From NCBI GenBank assembly GCA_965217205.1, contig OZ244254.1, forward strand, positions 2,480,001 through 2,544,000: a DNA stretch of 64,000 nt, in the 5' to 3' direction. Shown here piece by piece: positions 16,213 to 31,100 of this stretch. This stretch comes from Maricaulis sp947259345 (lineage in GTDB: Bacteria; Pseudomonadota; Alphaproteobacteria; Caulobacterales; Maricaulaceae). Each line of letters begins with the position of its first letter. The first letter of the stretch is position 1. Below the pieces are notes generated by a model. The model worked only from the letters and a program-made list of their open reading frames with translations. It was not told where the DNA came from and searched no databases. Position numbers and translations under genes: made by a program.

Positions 16213-16740
16213 CTAGCCCTTCACGCGCTCCAGCGAGTCAGCGATCAGCTCGCGCGCCTTGGCGGCGTCGCCCCAGCCCAGGACCTTGACCCATTTGTTG
16301 GGCTCGAGATCCTTGTAGTGCTCGAAGAAGTGCTTGATCCGCATCAGCTGGGCTTCCGGAATATCGTCCGGCTCATTGACCTTGCCATAGAGCGGGGACA
16401 GCTTGTGGTGCGGGACGGCGAGGATTTTCTCGTCCATGCCGCTCTCGTCTTCCATCAGCAAGACGCCGATCGGACGGGCGCGCACGACGCAGCCCGGCAC
16501 CAGCGTGGTATGGCCGACGATCATGACATCGATCGGGTCGCCATCTTCCGACAGGGTGTGCGGCATGAAGCCGTAATTACACGGATAGCTCATCGGCGTG
16601 TGCAGATAGCGATCCACGAAGAGCGTGCCCGCATCCTTGTCCATCTCGTACTTGACCGGCTGGCCGCCGACCGGGACTTCGATGATGACATTGATGTCTT
16701 CAGGCGGATTTTCGCCCGCGGAGATTTTGTCGATCCGCAT
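16213..16740 (-). CDS. ppa: Inorganic pyrophosphatase (family I)
   Basis: This 175-residue soluble family I enzyme hydrolyses pyrophosphate to phosphate and pulls biosynthetic reactions forward. The signature EDGDPIDVMI with its three metal-binding aspartates is intact, as are NVIIEVP, KYEMDK and the YPCNYGF segment. AAGGAG lies 6 bases before the ATG at 16740 and only 3 bases before the ATG at 16743, so 16740 is preferred. Alphaproteobacterial homologues also begin MRID. It is monocistronic or follows gltB on the same strand after a 110-base gap. Confidence 0.97.
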   Translation of the reverse strand: MRIDKISAGENPPEDINVIIEVPVGGQPVKYEMDKDAGTLFVDRYLHTPMSYPCNYGFMPHTLSEDGDPIDVMIVGHTTLVPGCVVRARPIGVLLMEDESGMDEKILAVPHHKLSPLYGKVNEPDDIPEAQLMRIKHFFEHYKDLEPNKWVKVLGWGDAAKARELIADSLERVKG

Positions 16741-16850
16741 CATAGGCTCCTTGAAGCTGGTCCGGGCGACGTCTTACGCCCGATTTCTGGCGCGACCAAT
16801 GCCCGTGTTGCGCCGCAATATCAATTCTCGAGGTGCGAAAAAACGACTTG

Positions 16851-21376
<4,526 letters not shown>

Positions 21377-21380
<4 letters not shown>

Positions 21381-22798
21381 TCGGCCGCTCCCAGAACACG
21401 CATGCGATTGTCGAGATAGGATTCGATCGAACGCGCGGCATCGAGCCCGTCCTTGATCGCCCAGACCACAAGCGACGCGCCGCGATGCAGGTCACCGGCG
21501 ACAAAGACGCCGTCCAGGCTGGCCATGCGCGTATCTCGATCCGCTTCGACCCGGCCGTCGCGATGCACGGACAGGTCCGGCGCCTCGAACAGGACGGGCA
21601 AATCTTCCGGCGTAAAACCAAGCGCTGAGATCACCATGTCGGCCGGGCGGTCCCAGGTCTGACCGGGATCGGGCTCGGGGGCCCGCCGACCGGACGCGTC
21701 AGGAGACCCCAGACGCATGCCCTGCACGCGAACGGCAGAAATCGCATCGCCCTTGGTCAATACGGCAAGCGGGGCCGAGAGCCATTCGAACACGACGCCC
21801 TCTTCCTCGGCATGTTTCACCTCGCGGGCGGAGCCGGGCATGTTGGCGCGGTCGCGGCGATAGAGGCAGGTCACGGACTTGGCGCCCTGGCGCACGGCGG
21901 TGCGCACGCAATCCATGGCGGTATCGCCGCCACCGACCACGACGACATCCTTGCCCTTGGCATCGAGCTCGCTGTCATTGGCCGCCGGGTCACCCAGATC
22001 ATCGCGGTTCGAGCGGGTGAGATAGTCGAGCGCGGCGAGGACACCATCGCCGGAGCCCGGACAAGTCAGCTGGCGGGCCTGATAGACCCCCGTCGCCAGC
22101 AGGACCGCATGATGCTGCTCGCGGATGGCATCGAGACTGGCATCGCGGCCGATTTCGAAGCCGAGCTTGAATTCGACGCCACCCTTGGCGAGCCGGTCGA
22201 GACGGCGTTGGACCACGTGCTTTTCCAGTTTGAAGCCGGGAATGCCATACATGAGCAGCCCGCCGGCGCGGTCGGCGCGCTCATAGACGGTGATGGCAAA
22301 CCCGCTCTCGCGCAGACGCTCTGCAGCGGCAAGACCAGCCGGACCTGAGCCGATAATGCCCACGCTCTGGCCACGCTCGGGACCAGGCTCGAGCGGTTCG
22401 ACCCACCCCTCATTCCAGGCCGTATCGGTGATGTATTGCTCGACCGCGCCGATCGTCACGGCACCATGCTTGGATTTCTCGACCACGCAAGAGCCCTCGC
22501 ATAGGCGGTCCTGCGGGCAGATGCGGCCGCAGATTTCCGGCATGGTCGAAGTCGCGGCCGAGGCGTCATAGGCTTCGCGCAGACGATCCTCGCCGGCCAG
22601 CATCAACCAGTCGGGAATATTATTCTGGAGCGGGCAGCCGGACTGGCAGAAGGGGACGCCACATTGCGAACAGCGAGACGCCTGGTCGGCCGCAGCCTCG
22701 GTCGAGAAACCGCGATAGATTTCATTGAAATCCTGACGCCGTTCGCGCTCCGAGCGCTTGTCCGGATAGGCCTGGTCGATGTCCACAAATCTGAGCAA
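21377..22798 (-). CDS. gltD: Glutamate synthase small subunit
   Basis: This 473-residue beta subunit passes electrons from NADPH to the large subunit. N-terminal cysteines for two 4Fe-4S clusters are visible (CSQCGVPFCQSGCPLQNN and CGRICPQDRLCEGSC), then the FAD motif GSGPAGLAAAERL and the NADPH motif VVGGGDTAMDCVRTA. The start is not certain: a TTG at 22798 has GGGGG 5 bases upstream, and a GTG at 22786 (VDIDQAYPDK) is the alternative. It is the promoter-proximal gene of gltDB and is divergent from moaA across a 400-base region. Confidence 0.96.
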
Positions 22799-23199
22799 TC
22801 CTGCCCCCGTCTCAGCTTCAAACGTTCGCTAATGCAGCACACACTTCGCACTCGCACAAGTCGGCGACCGTGCGGCAAAATGGGATTTTATGCCCTGAAA
22901 CCGCGTTTCAGGGAATGCCATTGCCAAAGGATAGTACTGATAGCGCCAACACTGCAAATACCTCGCCCGAACGGCAGATCTGCCAAAATGATGGCGCGCA
23001 AGAATGGTGCAGGCCTGCTCGCCAATGCCGCAGGATTGCGCCACCCGTCCGCACCCACCCGATACTCCGTGCGCGAGACCGGACATGCCCGGGATGTCCG
23101 CCCGGATGTCGGCTCCCGACCGGTCACAATCGCGTGGCGGAACCGCCAGCTCGGCCAAAACGGCTTGCCCCACCGCATCACACCCCCCAAGTTCACGCC
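22799..23199. other. Divergent intergenic region gltD / moaA
   Basis: This 401-base region contains no convincing gene. It must hold promoters for gltDB (minus) and the moa operon (plus). The only strong structure is the palindrome described at 22893-22913. The region was inspected for the multi-helix molybdenum cofactor riboswitch known upstream of some moaA genes, and nothing recognisable was seen. An open frame runs through it into moaA but lacks family features before 23200. Confidence 0.6.
22893..22913. promoter_or_regulatory. Perfect 9-base dyad upstream of gltD
   Basis: CCCTGAAAC (22893-22901) and GTTTCAGGG (22905-22913) are exact reverse complements around CGC. It lies about 95 bases before the gltD start and 290 before moaA. 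No T-tract follows on either strand, so an operator is more likely than a terminator. The binding protein is unknown. Confidence 0.55.
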
Positions 23200-24213
23200 A
23201 TGACCTCCACCGCTGAAACAAAGCCCCTGATCGACAGTTTCGGTCGCCGGATCCGCTATCTGCGCCTGTCCGTGACCGATCGCTGCGACTTGCGCTGCGT
23301 CTATTGCATGAAGGCGCAGCCGGATTTCCTGCCGAAATCGGAGCTTTTGAGCCTTGAAGAACTCGAGCAAGTCGCCGGGGCCTTCATTGATCGCGGCGTG
23401 ACCAAGATCCGCATTACCGGCGGCGAGCCCCTGGTCCGGCGCGATGTCGTCACGCTGATCGAGCGCCTGGGAACGCGACTTGGTCAGGACGGCGGACTGG
23501 ACGAACTCACCCTGACCACCAATGCCACCCAGCTGCCACGCTTTGCCGACCGCCTCTACCAGGCCGGCATGCGGCGCATCAATGTCTCGCTCGATACGCT
23601 TGATCCGGAGCGCTTCAGGCGCCTCACCCGCGGTGGCAAGCTCGACGACACGTTGGCCGGACTGAAAGCCGCCAGCGCGGCAGGCCTCAAGGTCAAGCTC
23701 AATGCCGTGGCCATGAAGGACGAGAATGAGGACGACTTGCCGGACCTCATCGCCTGGGCCCATGACCAGGGGCATGACGTCACCCTGATCGAAGTCATGC
23801 CGATCGGCGATGTCGGGCTGGACCGCGCCATTCAATTCCTGCCCCTGACCGCCGTGCGCGAACGGCTCGAGCAGCGCTGGACACTGACCCCGCTCGCCGA
23901 GACAACAGGCGGGCCGGCGCGCTATCACCGCATCGAGGAAACCGGCGGCAAGCTGGGTCTGATCACGCCGCTGACCGGGAATTTCTGCGCTGGCTGCAAT
24001 CGGGTCCGCCTGACCTGTACCGGCCAGCTGCATGCCTGCCTGGGCCAGGAGGGGTCTGTCGACCTACGCGGCGCCCTGCGCGAGCACGGAATGAGCGGGC
24101 TGCAGGCCGCGCTCGACCAGGCCGTGGCCGACAAGCCGGAAGCCCATGATTTCGACGTCCGGCCCGGCGCGGCGCCGTCGGTTACACGCAGCATGGCAAC
24201 GACCGGAGGCTGA
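23200..24213 (+). CDS. moaA: GTP 3',8-cyclase MoaA
   Basis: This 337-residue radical SAM enzyme converts GTP to 3',8-cyclo-GTP, the first step of molybdenum cofactor synthesis. The SAM-cluster motif C29-x3-C33-x2-C36 is in TDRCDLRCVYCMK. The second cluster is in FCAGCNRVRLTCTG, and the C-terminal GG needed for activity is present. The ATG at 23200 gives the normal N-terminus (IDSFGRRIRYLRLSVTDRCD). It heads a tight six-gene cofactor operon, with moaD following after 4 bases. Confidence 0.97.
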   Translation: MTSTAETKPLIDSFGRRIRYLRLSVTDRCDLRCVYCMKAQPDFLPKSELLSLEELEQVAGAFIDRGVTKIRITGGEPLVRRDVVTLIERLGTRLGQDGGLDELTLTTNATQLPRFADRLYQAGMRRINVSLDTLDPERFRRLTRGGKLDDTLAGLKAASAAGLKVKLNAVAMKDENEDDLPDLIAWAHDQGHDVTLIEVMPIGDVGLDRAIQFLPLTAVRERLEQRWTLTPLAETTGGPARYHRIEETGGKLGLITPLTGNFCAGCNRVRLTCTGQLHACLGQEGSVDLRGALREHGMSGLQAALDQAVADKPEAHDFDVRPGAAPSVTRSMATTGG

Positions 24214-24217
24214 CCTC

Positions 24218-24469
24218 ATGCACGTCCGTATCCGCTATATGGCCGCCCTGAGAGACAGGCTTGGTGATGGCGAGACCGCCCACGACCTGCCCGCCGATGT
24301 GACCGACAGCGAAGCCCTGATCGCGCATCTGACCCGGTCCGATGCTGCGGCAGCCGCGCTCGCCGCCCCGGAAATCCGCCTGATCCGCAATGACCGGATC
24401 GTCACCCGCCCCAGCGCACTGGAAGAGGGTGACCGTCTGGCCTTTTGCCCGCCCTTCACCGGAGGCTGA
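24218..24469 (+). CDS. moaD: Molybdopterin synthase small subunit MoaD
   Basis: This 83-residue ubiquitin-fold sulfur carrier ends in the required C-terminal Gly-Gly (PPFTGG), which is thiocarboxylated and inserted into MoaE. GGAGG at 24205-24209 places the start at the ATG 24218. The open frame upstream overlaps moaA and is not coding. It sits between moaA and moaE with 3-4 base gaps. Sequence conservation outside the C-terminus (AFCPPFTGG) is modest, as is usual for this family. Confidence 0.93.
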   Translation: MHVRIRYMAALRDRLGDGETAHDLPADVTDSEALIAHLTRSDAAAAALAAPEIRLIRNDRIVTRPSALEEGDRLAFCPPFTGG

Positions 24470-24472
24470 GCC

Positions 24473-24943
24473 ATGCCGTCGGATATCCGGGTCAGCGCCG
24501 AACCGATTGATGCCGCAGCACTCATGGCCGCGCTGACCGGCCAGAGCCCAGATGACGGTGCCGTCTCCAGCTTTGTCGGCCAGGTCCGCGCCGAGGGTGA
24601 TCTCGTCGCCCTGGAGCTCGAGCACTATCCCGGCGTGACCGAGGCTGCGCTGCGAGAGCTGAGCGAGCAGGCCATGGCGCGCTGGTCGCTCAGCCAGGCC
24701 CTCATCCATCATCGCGTCGGGCGCATGGCGGTCGGCGAGACGATTGTCGTTGTCGCTGCCAGCGCCCCGCACCGCCGCGCCGCCCTGGAAGCGGTCAGCT
24801 TCCTGATCGATCGCCTGAAGACAGAGGCCCCGTTCTGGAAGCGCGTACACACGGCGCAGGGCCATTACTGGGTCGAGGCCCGTGACAGCGACACGGCCGC
24901 ATCGCAATACTGGCGCGACCAGATTGCCCAGGAGGATGCCTGA
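24473..24943 (+). CDS. moaE: Molybdopterin synthase catalytic subunit MoaE
   Basis: This 156-residue large subunit of molybdopterin synthase converts cyclic pyranopterin monophosphate to molybdopterin with MoaD as sulfur donor. The family pattern is present: GAVSSFVGQVR near the start, HHRVGRMAVGE in the middle, and the active-site lysine segment FLIDRLKTEAPFWKR. Its stop overlaps the moaB start (TGATG), indicating coupled translation. Confidence 0.96.
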   Translation: MPSDIRVSAEPIDAAALMAALTGQSPDDGAVSSFVGQVRAEGDLVALELEHYPGVTEAALRELSEQAMARWSLSQALIHHRVGRMAVGETIVVVAASAPHRRAALEAVSFLIDRLKTEAPFWKRVHTAQGHYWVEARDSDTAASQYWRDQIAQEDA

Positions 24944-25451
24944 TGCCCGACCGGCAGCTCGGCTTTGCCGTGATGACGATTTCCGACACGCGTGACGCGG
25001 CCAGCGACAAGACCGGCCCCTGGTTGCGCGAGCAGATCGGTGAAGCCGGCCATGCCGTGATCGATCATGCCATCGTGCCCGACACGCTCGAGACCATTCG
25101 CGGGCAATTGCAGACCTGGCTCGATGACCCGGCGATCCATGCCGTGATCACCACGGGTGGCACCGGCCTGACGGGTCGCGACGTCACACCGGAAGCGATC
25201 CGGCCCATGCTGGACAAGGAGATCGACGGCTTCTCCGTCGTCTTCCACCAGATATCCTTCCAGTCGGTTGGCGTCTCGACCCTGCAATCGCGGGCGCTCG
25301 CCGGGATCGCCAGGGCCACCTATGTCTTCGCCATTCCGGGGTCCATGGGCGCCTGCAAGGATGCCTGGAACGGGATTTTGCGGCATGAATTCGATGTCAC
25401 GCACAAGCCGTGCAATCTGGTCGAACTCCTGCCCCGCCTGGGAGAGCGCTG

Positions 25452-25452
<1 letters not shown>
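24943..25452 (+). CDS. moaB: Molybdopterin adenylyltransferase MoaB/MogA family
   Basis: This 169-residue protein has the MogA/MoaB signature TTGGTGLTGRDVTPEA and the SDTR segment near the N-terminus (MTISDTRD). The family adenylylates molybdopterin before metal insertion. Many alphaproteobacteria use MoaB where enterics use MogA. Length and the ending LVELLPRL fit MoaB. It overlaps moaE and moaC at both ends. Confidence 0.93.
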
Positions 25453-25933
<481 letters not shown>

Positions 25934-25937
<4 letters not shown>

Positions 25938-27118
25938 TCCCCCTTGGCGAGGCGATTGATCGGGTCCGTAGCGGCCTCACGGCTTGCGAGCCGGAGATCA
26001 TCGGACTGGGCGACGCGGCCGGCCGCGTTCTCGCGGAAGCGGTGAAGGCCCGGCTGACCCAACCGCCCTTTCATGCCTCGGCCATGGATGGCTATGCGGT
26101 GCGGTCCGGCGATCTGGGAGACAATCCGGTCGAGCTCCCGCTGGATGGCGAATCTGCTGCGGGGCACGGTCTCGACCGGGCCATTCGTGGCGGCACAACG
26201 GTGCGCATTTCCACCGGCGCTGCCCTGCCCGAGGGTGCCGATCAGGTCGTCATCCAGGAGAATGCCGTCCGCAAGGGCGACATCATCACCTTCAACGACC
26301 CGCCCCAGCCGATGCGGCATGTCCGCGCCAAAGGCGAGGACTTCAACCATGGCGACACCTTGCTCGACGCCGGCACACGCCTGACCCCGGCGCGCCTGGC
26401 CCTGGCCACCGCTGGCGGCGCCAGCGAGCTGAGCGTCACGCGCCGGCCGCGCATCGGCGTGCTGGCCTCCGGTGACGAGCTCGTCCCGCCCGGCGCCCCG
26501 CCCGGCCCTGGCCAGATCATCAATTCCAATGCCCCGGCCCTGGCCGCCCTTCTCACCCAATGGGGCGCCGCACCGATCGATCTGGGCATAGCCCGCGATA
26601 CGCCGGAGGCGGTCCGCGCCGCACTTGAGCAGGCCCGCGACCTCGATCTTTTGGTGACAATCGGCGGGGCCTCGGTCGGTGATCATGATCATTTGCGCCG
26701 CGTCTTCGCCGACATGGGCGGAAAGCTCGCCTTCGAGAAGATCGCCCTCAAGCCCGGCAAGCCGACCTGGTTCGGACACTTGCCCGACCTGCCCGTCCTG
26801 GGACTGCCCGGCAATCCGGTCTCCGCCCTCGTGGTCGCCGAACTGGTTTTGCGACCGGCCGTAGAGGCCCTGCTGGGCGAAACGCCACGCGCGCGCTTGC
26901 GGCCCGCCCGACTGGCCACCAGCCTCCCTGCCAACGGCCCGCGGGAGACCTGGATTCGCGGTCGCTTCGACCCGGAAACGGGCGCGGTCCGCCCGGCCGG
27001 TCGTCAGGAGAGCGGACTGGTCTCGGCGCTCGCGACAGCCGAGCTTCTCATTCCCCGCCCCATCGATGCGCCCGCGCGCCAGGCGGGGGACAGGGTCGAT
27101 ATCCTGCTGCTCGACTGA
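25934..27118 (+). CDS. moeA: Molybdopterin molybdenumtransferase MoeA
   Basis: This 394-residue enzyme inserts molybdate into adenylylated molybdopterin. FHASAMDGYAV in the N-terminal part, GGASVGDHDH in the MogA-like domain and LGLPGNPVSA are diagnostic. The start is the GTG at 25934, which overlaps the moaC TGA. It is the last gene of the moa operon. No molybdate transporter or molybdoenzyme gene is seen in the window. Confidence 0.96.
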
Positions 27119-27120
27119 GC

Positions 27121-27154
27121 GGGCTCACGGGCGGGTTCACGGGCCGGTTCACGC
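27121..27154. repeat. Three imperfect tandem copies of a 12-base unit
   Basis: Immediately after the moeA stop the motif GGGYTCACGGGC/GGTTCAC is repeated three times (around 27121, 27133 and 27145) with small changes. It lies in the gap before the gntR gene and could be slippage-derived or a cluster of short binding sites. No function can be assigned. Confidence 0.5.
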
Positions 27155-27201
27155 ATCGCATGACAGGACGCGCGGGCCCGCCTAATCTCACCGCCTGTGC
27201 C

Positions 27202-27900
27202 ATGTCAGATTCGGAGCGCCGCGTGCCCGGCACCGAGATCAAGTTTTCCGATCCCATTACCCCGGCCTCGGTCGTCGACCTGCTGGCCGCGCGGATCCGT
27301 GCGCGCATTCTCGGCAATGAATTCAAGCCGGGCGAGGCCCTGCGCCAGGAAGCCCTGGCCGACGCCTACAAGGTCTCGCGCATGCCGATCCGCGAAGCGC
27401 TGCGGCGGCTGGAAGTGGAAGGCCTGGTGGTCTTTCACCCCAATCGCGGCGTCACCGTGTCGGAAGTCTCGGCAGAGGAGATGGCCGAACTCTTCGACAT
27501 CCGCCAACAGCTGGAACCGGGCCTCTTCGCCCAGGCCATCGAACGCGCCAGCGCCGCTGATATCGCCGCCGTGGACGCCATCCGCGCCCGGGAAACCTCG
27601 GCCCTCGCAGACGGTGACACGGCCCGGTTCGGCGCCCTCAATCGCGATTTCCACGCCGCCCTGCACGCCCCGGCCGGTCGCCCCCGCACCCAGGCCATCG
27701 TGCAATCCCTCAACCAGCATATCGACCGCTATGTCCGCCTCCAGCTCTCCCTCGGCGCCGATGCCCGCAAGACCGCCAATCGCGAACATGACGGCCTGCT
27801 CGACGCCCTGAAGTCCGGCGACCCCATCGCCGGCGCCAACCGCATGATCCAGCACATCGTGACGGCCCGGACGGCGCTGGAAAAGGCGTTGGGGAGTTAG
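27202..27900 (+). CDS. GntR-family regulator, FadR/FCD subfamily
   Basis: This protein of about 232 residues has an N-terminal GntR winged helix (LAARIRARILGNEFKPGEAL, then VSRMPIREALRRLEVEGLVV) and a C-terminal FCD ligand-binding domain rich in helices (LFDIRQQLEPGLFAQAIERA, NRDFHAALHAPAG, REHDGLLDAL). The ATG at 27202 gives the usual length, and 27160 is an in-frame alternative. FCD regulators commonly control sugar-acid or amino-acid catabolism. The hydroxyproline-type genes 4 kb away, whose upstream region has a GntR-like dyad, are a plausible target, but this is inferred. Confidence 0.9.
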   Translation: MSDSERRVPGTEIKFSDPITPASVVDLLAARIRARILGNEFKPGEALRQEALADAYKVSRMPIREALRRLEVEGLVVFHPNRGVTVSEVSAEEMAELFDIRQQLEPGLFAQAIERASAADIAAVDAIRARETSALADGDTARFGALNRDFHAALHAPAGRPRTQAIVQSLNQHIDRYVRLQLSLGADARKTANREHDGLLDALKSGDPIAGANRMIQHIVTARTALEKALGS

Positions 27901-27935
27901 GGCCGTCAGGTGCGTTTGAGCGAAGAATCCCGGAG

Positions 27936-28084
27936 AGGTCCTCGCCCTTGATGGGCGAGCTGGATCGCCCGTGAGGGCGAGACGGAGTGGGTGAAGGGCG
28001 GTCGATGAAGGAACGCTGCGCGTCTCACCCGATCCGACCCGCCGCTTCGCGCCGGCCCACCTTCCCCATCAAGGGGAAGGACCT
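27936..28084. repeat. Intergenic inverted-repeat element, copy flanking the RM gene (3' side)
   Basis: About 150 bases bounded by AGGTCCTCGCCCTTGATGGG (27936-27955) and, inverted, CCCCATCAAGGGGAAGGACCT (ending 28084). The arms match over about 28 bases with a few differences. Outside them, AGCGAA..AATC and GATTCGCT extend the symmetry. Such A/G-rich 'cccttgatggg' structures are common dispersed intergenic repeats in alphaproteobacteria. It carries no gene. Confidence 0.65.
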
Positions 28085-28112
28085 GATTCGCTCTGGCTCA
28101 CCTCTTTCGGCG

Positions 28113-31100
28113 CTACCCCGCGAGGAAATAGCGGCCTTCCTCATCCAGTTCCGCCTGCCCCAGCGCTTCCATCACGTCGAGCATGTCGCGGACGCGATTG
28201 ATCTTGGCCTTGGTATTCTTGCCGGACAGGCGGCGGGCGAGGGTGTCGGGGGTGACCGGGCCGGTGGCGGTTTCCAGCAATTCGCGGACAATGCGGGCTT
28301 GGGCCCGGCGGTCCTTGGCTGGCAGGGCGGGCAATTTGGCGCCGGTCTCGACCACCGCGGCCGCGCCGAGATCGAGATCATCCTGTTTGCCCTTCGCCGA
28401 TTTGGGCGCAAAGCGCGGGATCTGGAAGTCGGGCCGCAGCCAGCGAATCTGGCCGCGCCTTTCCTCCTCATGACGCTCCAGATTGAGCGCCACCAGCCGT
28501 TCCAGGATCGCCTCGTCATCGAGATCCGCCGGCCAGCCATAGACCTCGAACACGGCGGCATCGATATCGTCATGAATGGATTTCAGCGTCCCGACCAGCC
28601 CGGCGTCGTAAATGTCGCGCTCGGCGTCGGTGAGGGGTGGCTCGCCCGCCTTGCCGGCGTCGAGCGCCCGGACCCGTTCGAGCACATTGTAGAGCTTGGT
28701 CATGGTGAGAAAGTCGTGCCTGTCGAGCACGGCTTTGCGATGCGCATCAAGGCGTTCGCCGAGATCACCGAGCCGGGATTTGAGGGCGGGCTTGTCTGTC
28801 AGGTCGGGGAAGGGGAAGGGGTCGAAACAGCGAGATTTTGAGTATCTCGGATCATTTCCGACGCCCAATCGAGCCCCAGCAGCAAGCGCCCATCTACAAT
28901 GAACTCTTGAAGCGAGGATAGAAAAAACATCCCCTCTACTTGTAGCTATCGCTACCACCATGTGATCGGGGACAGTTTTTGCGTCTAAAAATTGAAAGTG
29001 CCGGTGCTTCGAGGTCTCCGTTGTTGCAATGTACCGAGGAAGGTCCTCGAGCGCTGCCCTCAGCGTTGGTCTACTGCGCCCAAAAAGCCACCAATTTTCT
29101 CGAAAGGCCTTGTCTCTTGCCGCATCACGCTGAGGCTTAACATTCTCGATTAGAAACTGGACCAATTCTGGAGAGTGGCTCCACTCGCGGGGGTCTTGAT
29201 ACCCAAAAGTGTCAACGACAAAGCGCCCAACCGGTCGCCTGGCTAACTCAAAGCCATGTTTATACGGACGGATCATACCCTTCGCTTGCTCTGACACCTC
29301 GGACAGTCGCAGTGCTTGGTGCGGCTCCAGCACGAAACCCGCAGCGGCCAACATCATACCGTTCCAGGAAAGTGCTCGATTCGCGAGAAGTGAGACTACT
29401 GCCGAGACACGTGCGCCCGTCTTAAGCTGCGCGCGTATTGCCCCAACCTGACCAGAAACTTTCACTATCGGCTGATCCGTATGCAAAGCGCTTTCGCTTA
29501 CAACAGTCTCGAGCTTTCCGTCACAGGCTTCGCCGGGGCCAGCCACAGTCATGGAAATCCGGACGGCGGCGCGGTCGGCGCTTTTCATCCAAGGATGATC
29601 GGGAATAGCATAGATCAGCGAGAGTGGCGGCTTGCCCGACAACGCTTTTTCGATCACCCGACGATTGAAGGTCTGGCGGATGGAATTGGTGGTGATGAAG
29701 CCGAACCGGCGAGGCTGCCCGCCGCCGCCCTTCTTTGCTGCCGCTGCCGTTAACCGCGCAGCTTGGTTCCACCAATACATCACAAAGTCGGCAGATTTGG
29801 GCATATCCCGATGCGCCGCCCACAAGGCCTCTGTGTAACCGTCACCAAGGTCCGACCGCAGCCCCCCTTTGCCGATAAAGGGCGGGTTCCCCACGATAAA
29901 ATCCGCCTTCGGCCAGACCGCCGGTTTCGGGTCGGCATAGTCATAGATCTCGACCCGCGCGCTTTCGTCCGGCACGTTTTCGCCGGTGACCGGATGGGCT
30001 TTCATCGTCTCGCCATCCCAGCGCGAGACCGGCTTGCCATTGTCATCCAGACGCAGGGTGCGTTCGCGATAGTCCAGCACGGCGTCGCGGCATTCGATAT
30101 TGTGGAAATCCTTGAGGACCGGGTCGCGCACCACGTCCTGACCGCCGGTCTTGAGCTGCCATTTGATGAAGCCGATCCACAGCACCAGTTCGGCAATCGC
30201 CGCGGCGCGCGGATTGAGCTCGATGCCGAGGAATTGGTGCGGATCAACCGTGTGGCCCTGGAATTCCAGCGTCGCCTCGCCGCCCAGCTCGGTGATGAAA
30301 TCGACCACATCGCCTTCCAGCTTCTTCATCATCTCCATGGCGACATAGAGGAAATTGCCGGTGCCACAGGCCGGATCCAGCACGCGTGTTTCGCACAGGC
30401 TTTCATGGAAGCGCCGCGCCTCACGCAGGGCCTCGTCGGTTTTGCCATCCTCGATCAGGGCCTGGCATTCCACCATCACATCGCGCCAATCATCGCGCAG
30501 CGGCTCGATAAGGGTCGGCGTGACCAGACGTTCGACATAGGCGCGCGGCGTATAATGGGCGCCCAGCTTGTGGCGCTCCTTCTTGTCCAGCGCCTGCTCC
30601 AGCAGCGTGCCGAAAATGGCCGGTTCCACATCGCGCCAGTCGCGGCGGGCGGCGATGGTGAGTTCGGCCACCATTTCCGCTGTCAGCGGCAGGGCGCGGG
30701 CGTCGCGGAACAGGCCGCCATTGAATTTGCGCACCGGCTCGCGGATCCAGGCATTCAGCGCCGAGCCCGTATCCATATCGGTCCACAATTGTTCCAGCGC
30801 CAGATGCGCCCTGTCGGGCATGGCCTGAAGCTCTTCCAGCATGCGCGTGAAGCTGTGGCGTTTGAGCAGATCCACATCCTCGGCGAACATGGTGAAAAGG
30901 CAGCGCATGAGGAACATGGCCACCGTCTCGGCGTCGTGCTTTTGCTCCAGGTCGCGAGCAACAATGGCGAGGCGGGCGGCAATGTCGCGCGTGACCTCGG
31001 CCGATTTCTTCGCCGGGTCGAGCGCGTGCGGATCGGTCCAGATCGCGCGCAGGCGTTCGCGCACCACCGGGCTGCGCAAATCCTCCAGCAGAACCCGGAA

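Noticed and set aside
22799..23199. Molybdenum cofactor riboswitch upstream of moaA
   Set aside because: No multi-helix structure with the expected conserved loops could be drawn. Only the 21-base dyad near gltD stands out, and it lies too far from moaA.
22870..23199. N-terminal extension of MoaA by 110 residues
   Set aside because: The frame is open, but the extension has no radical SAM family sequence, and the ATG at 23200 gives the standard N-terminus.
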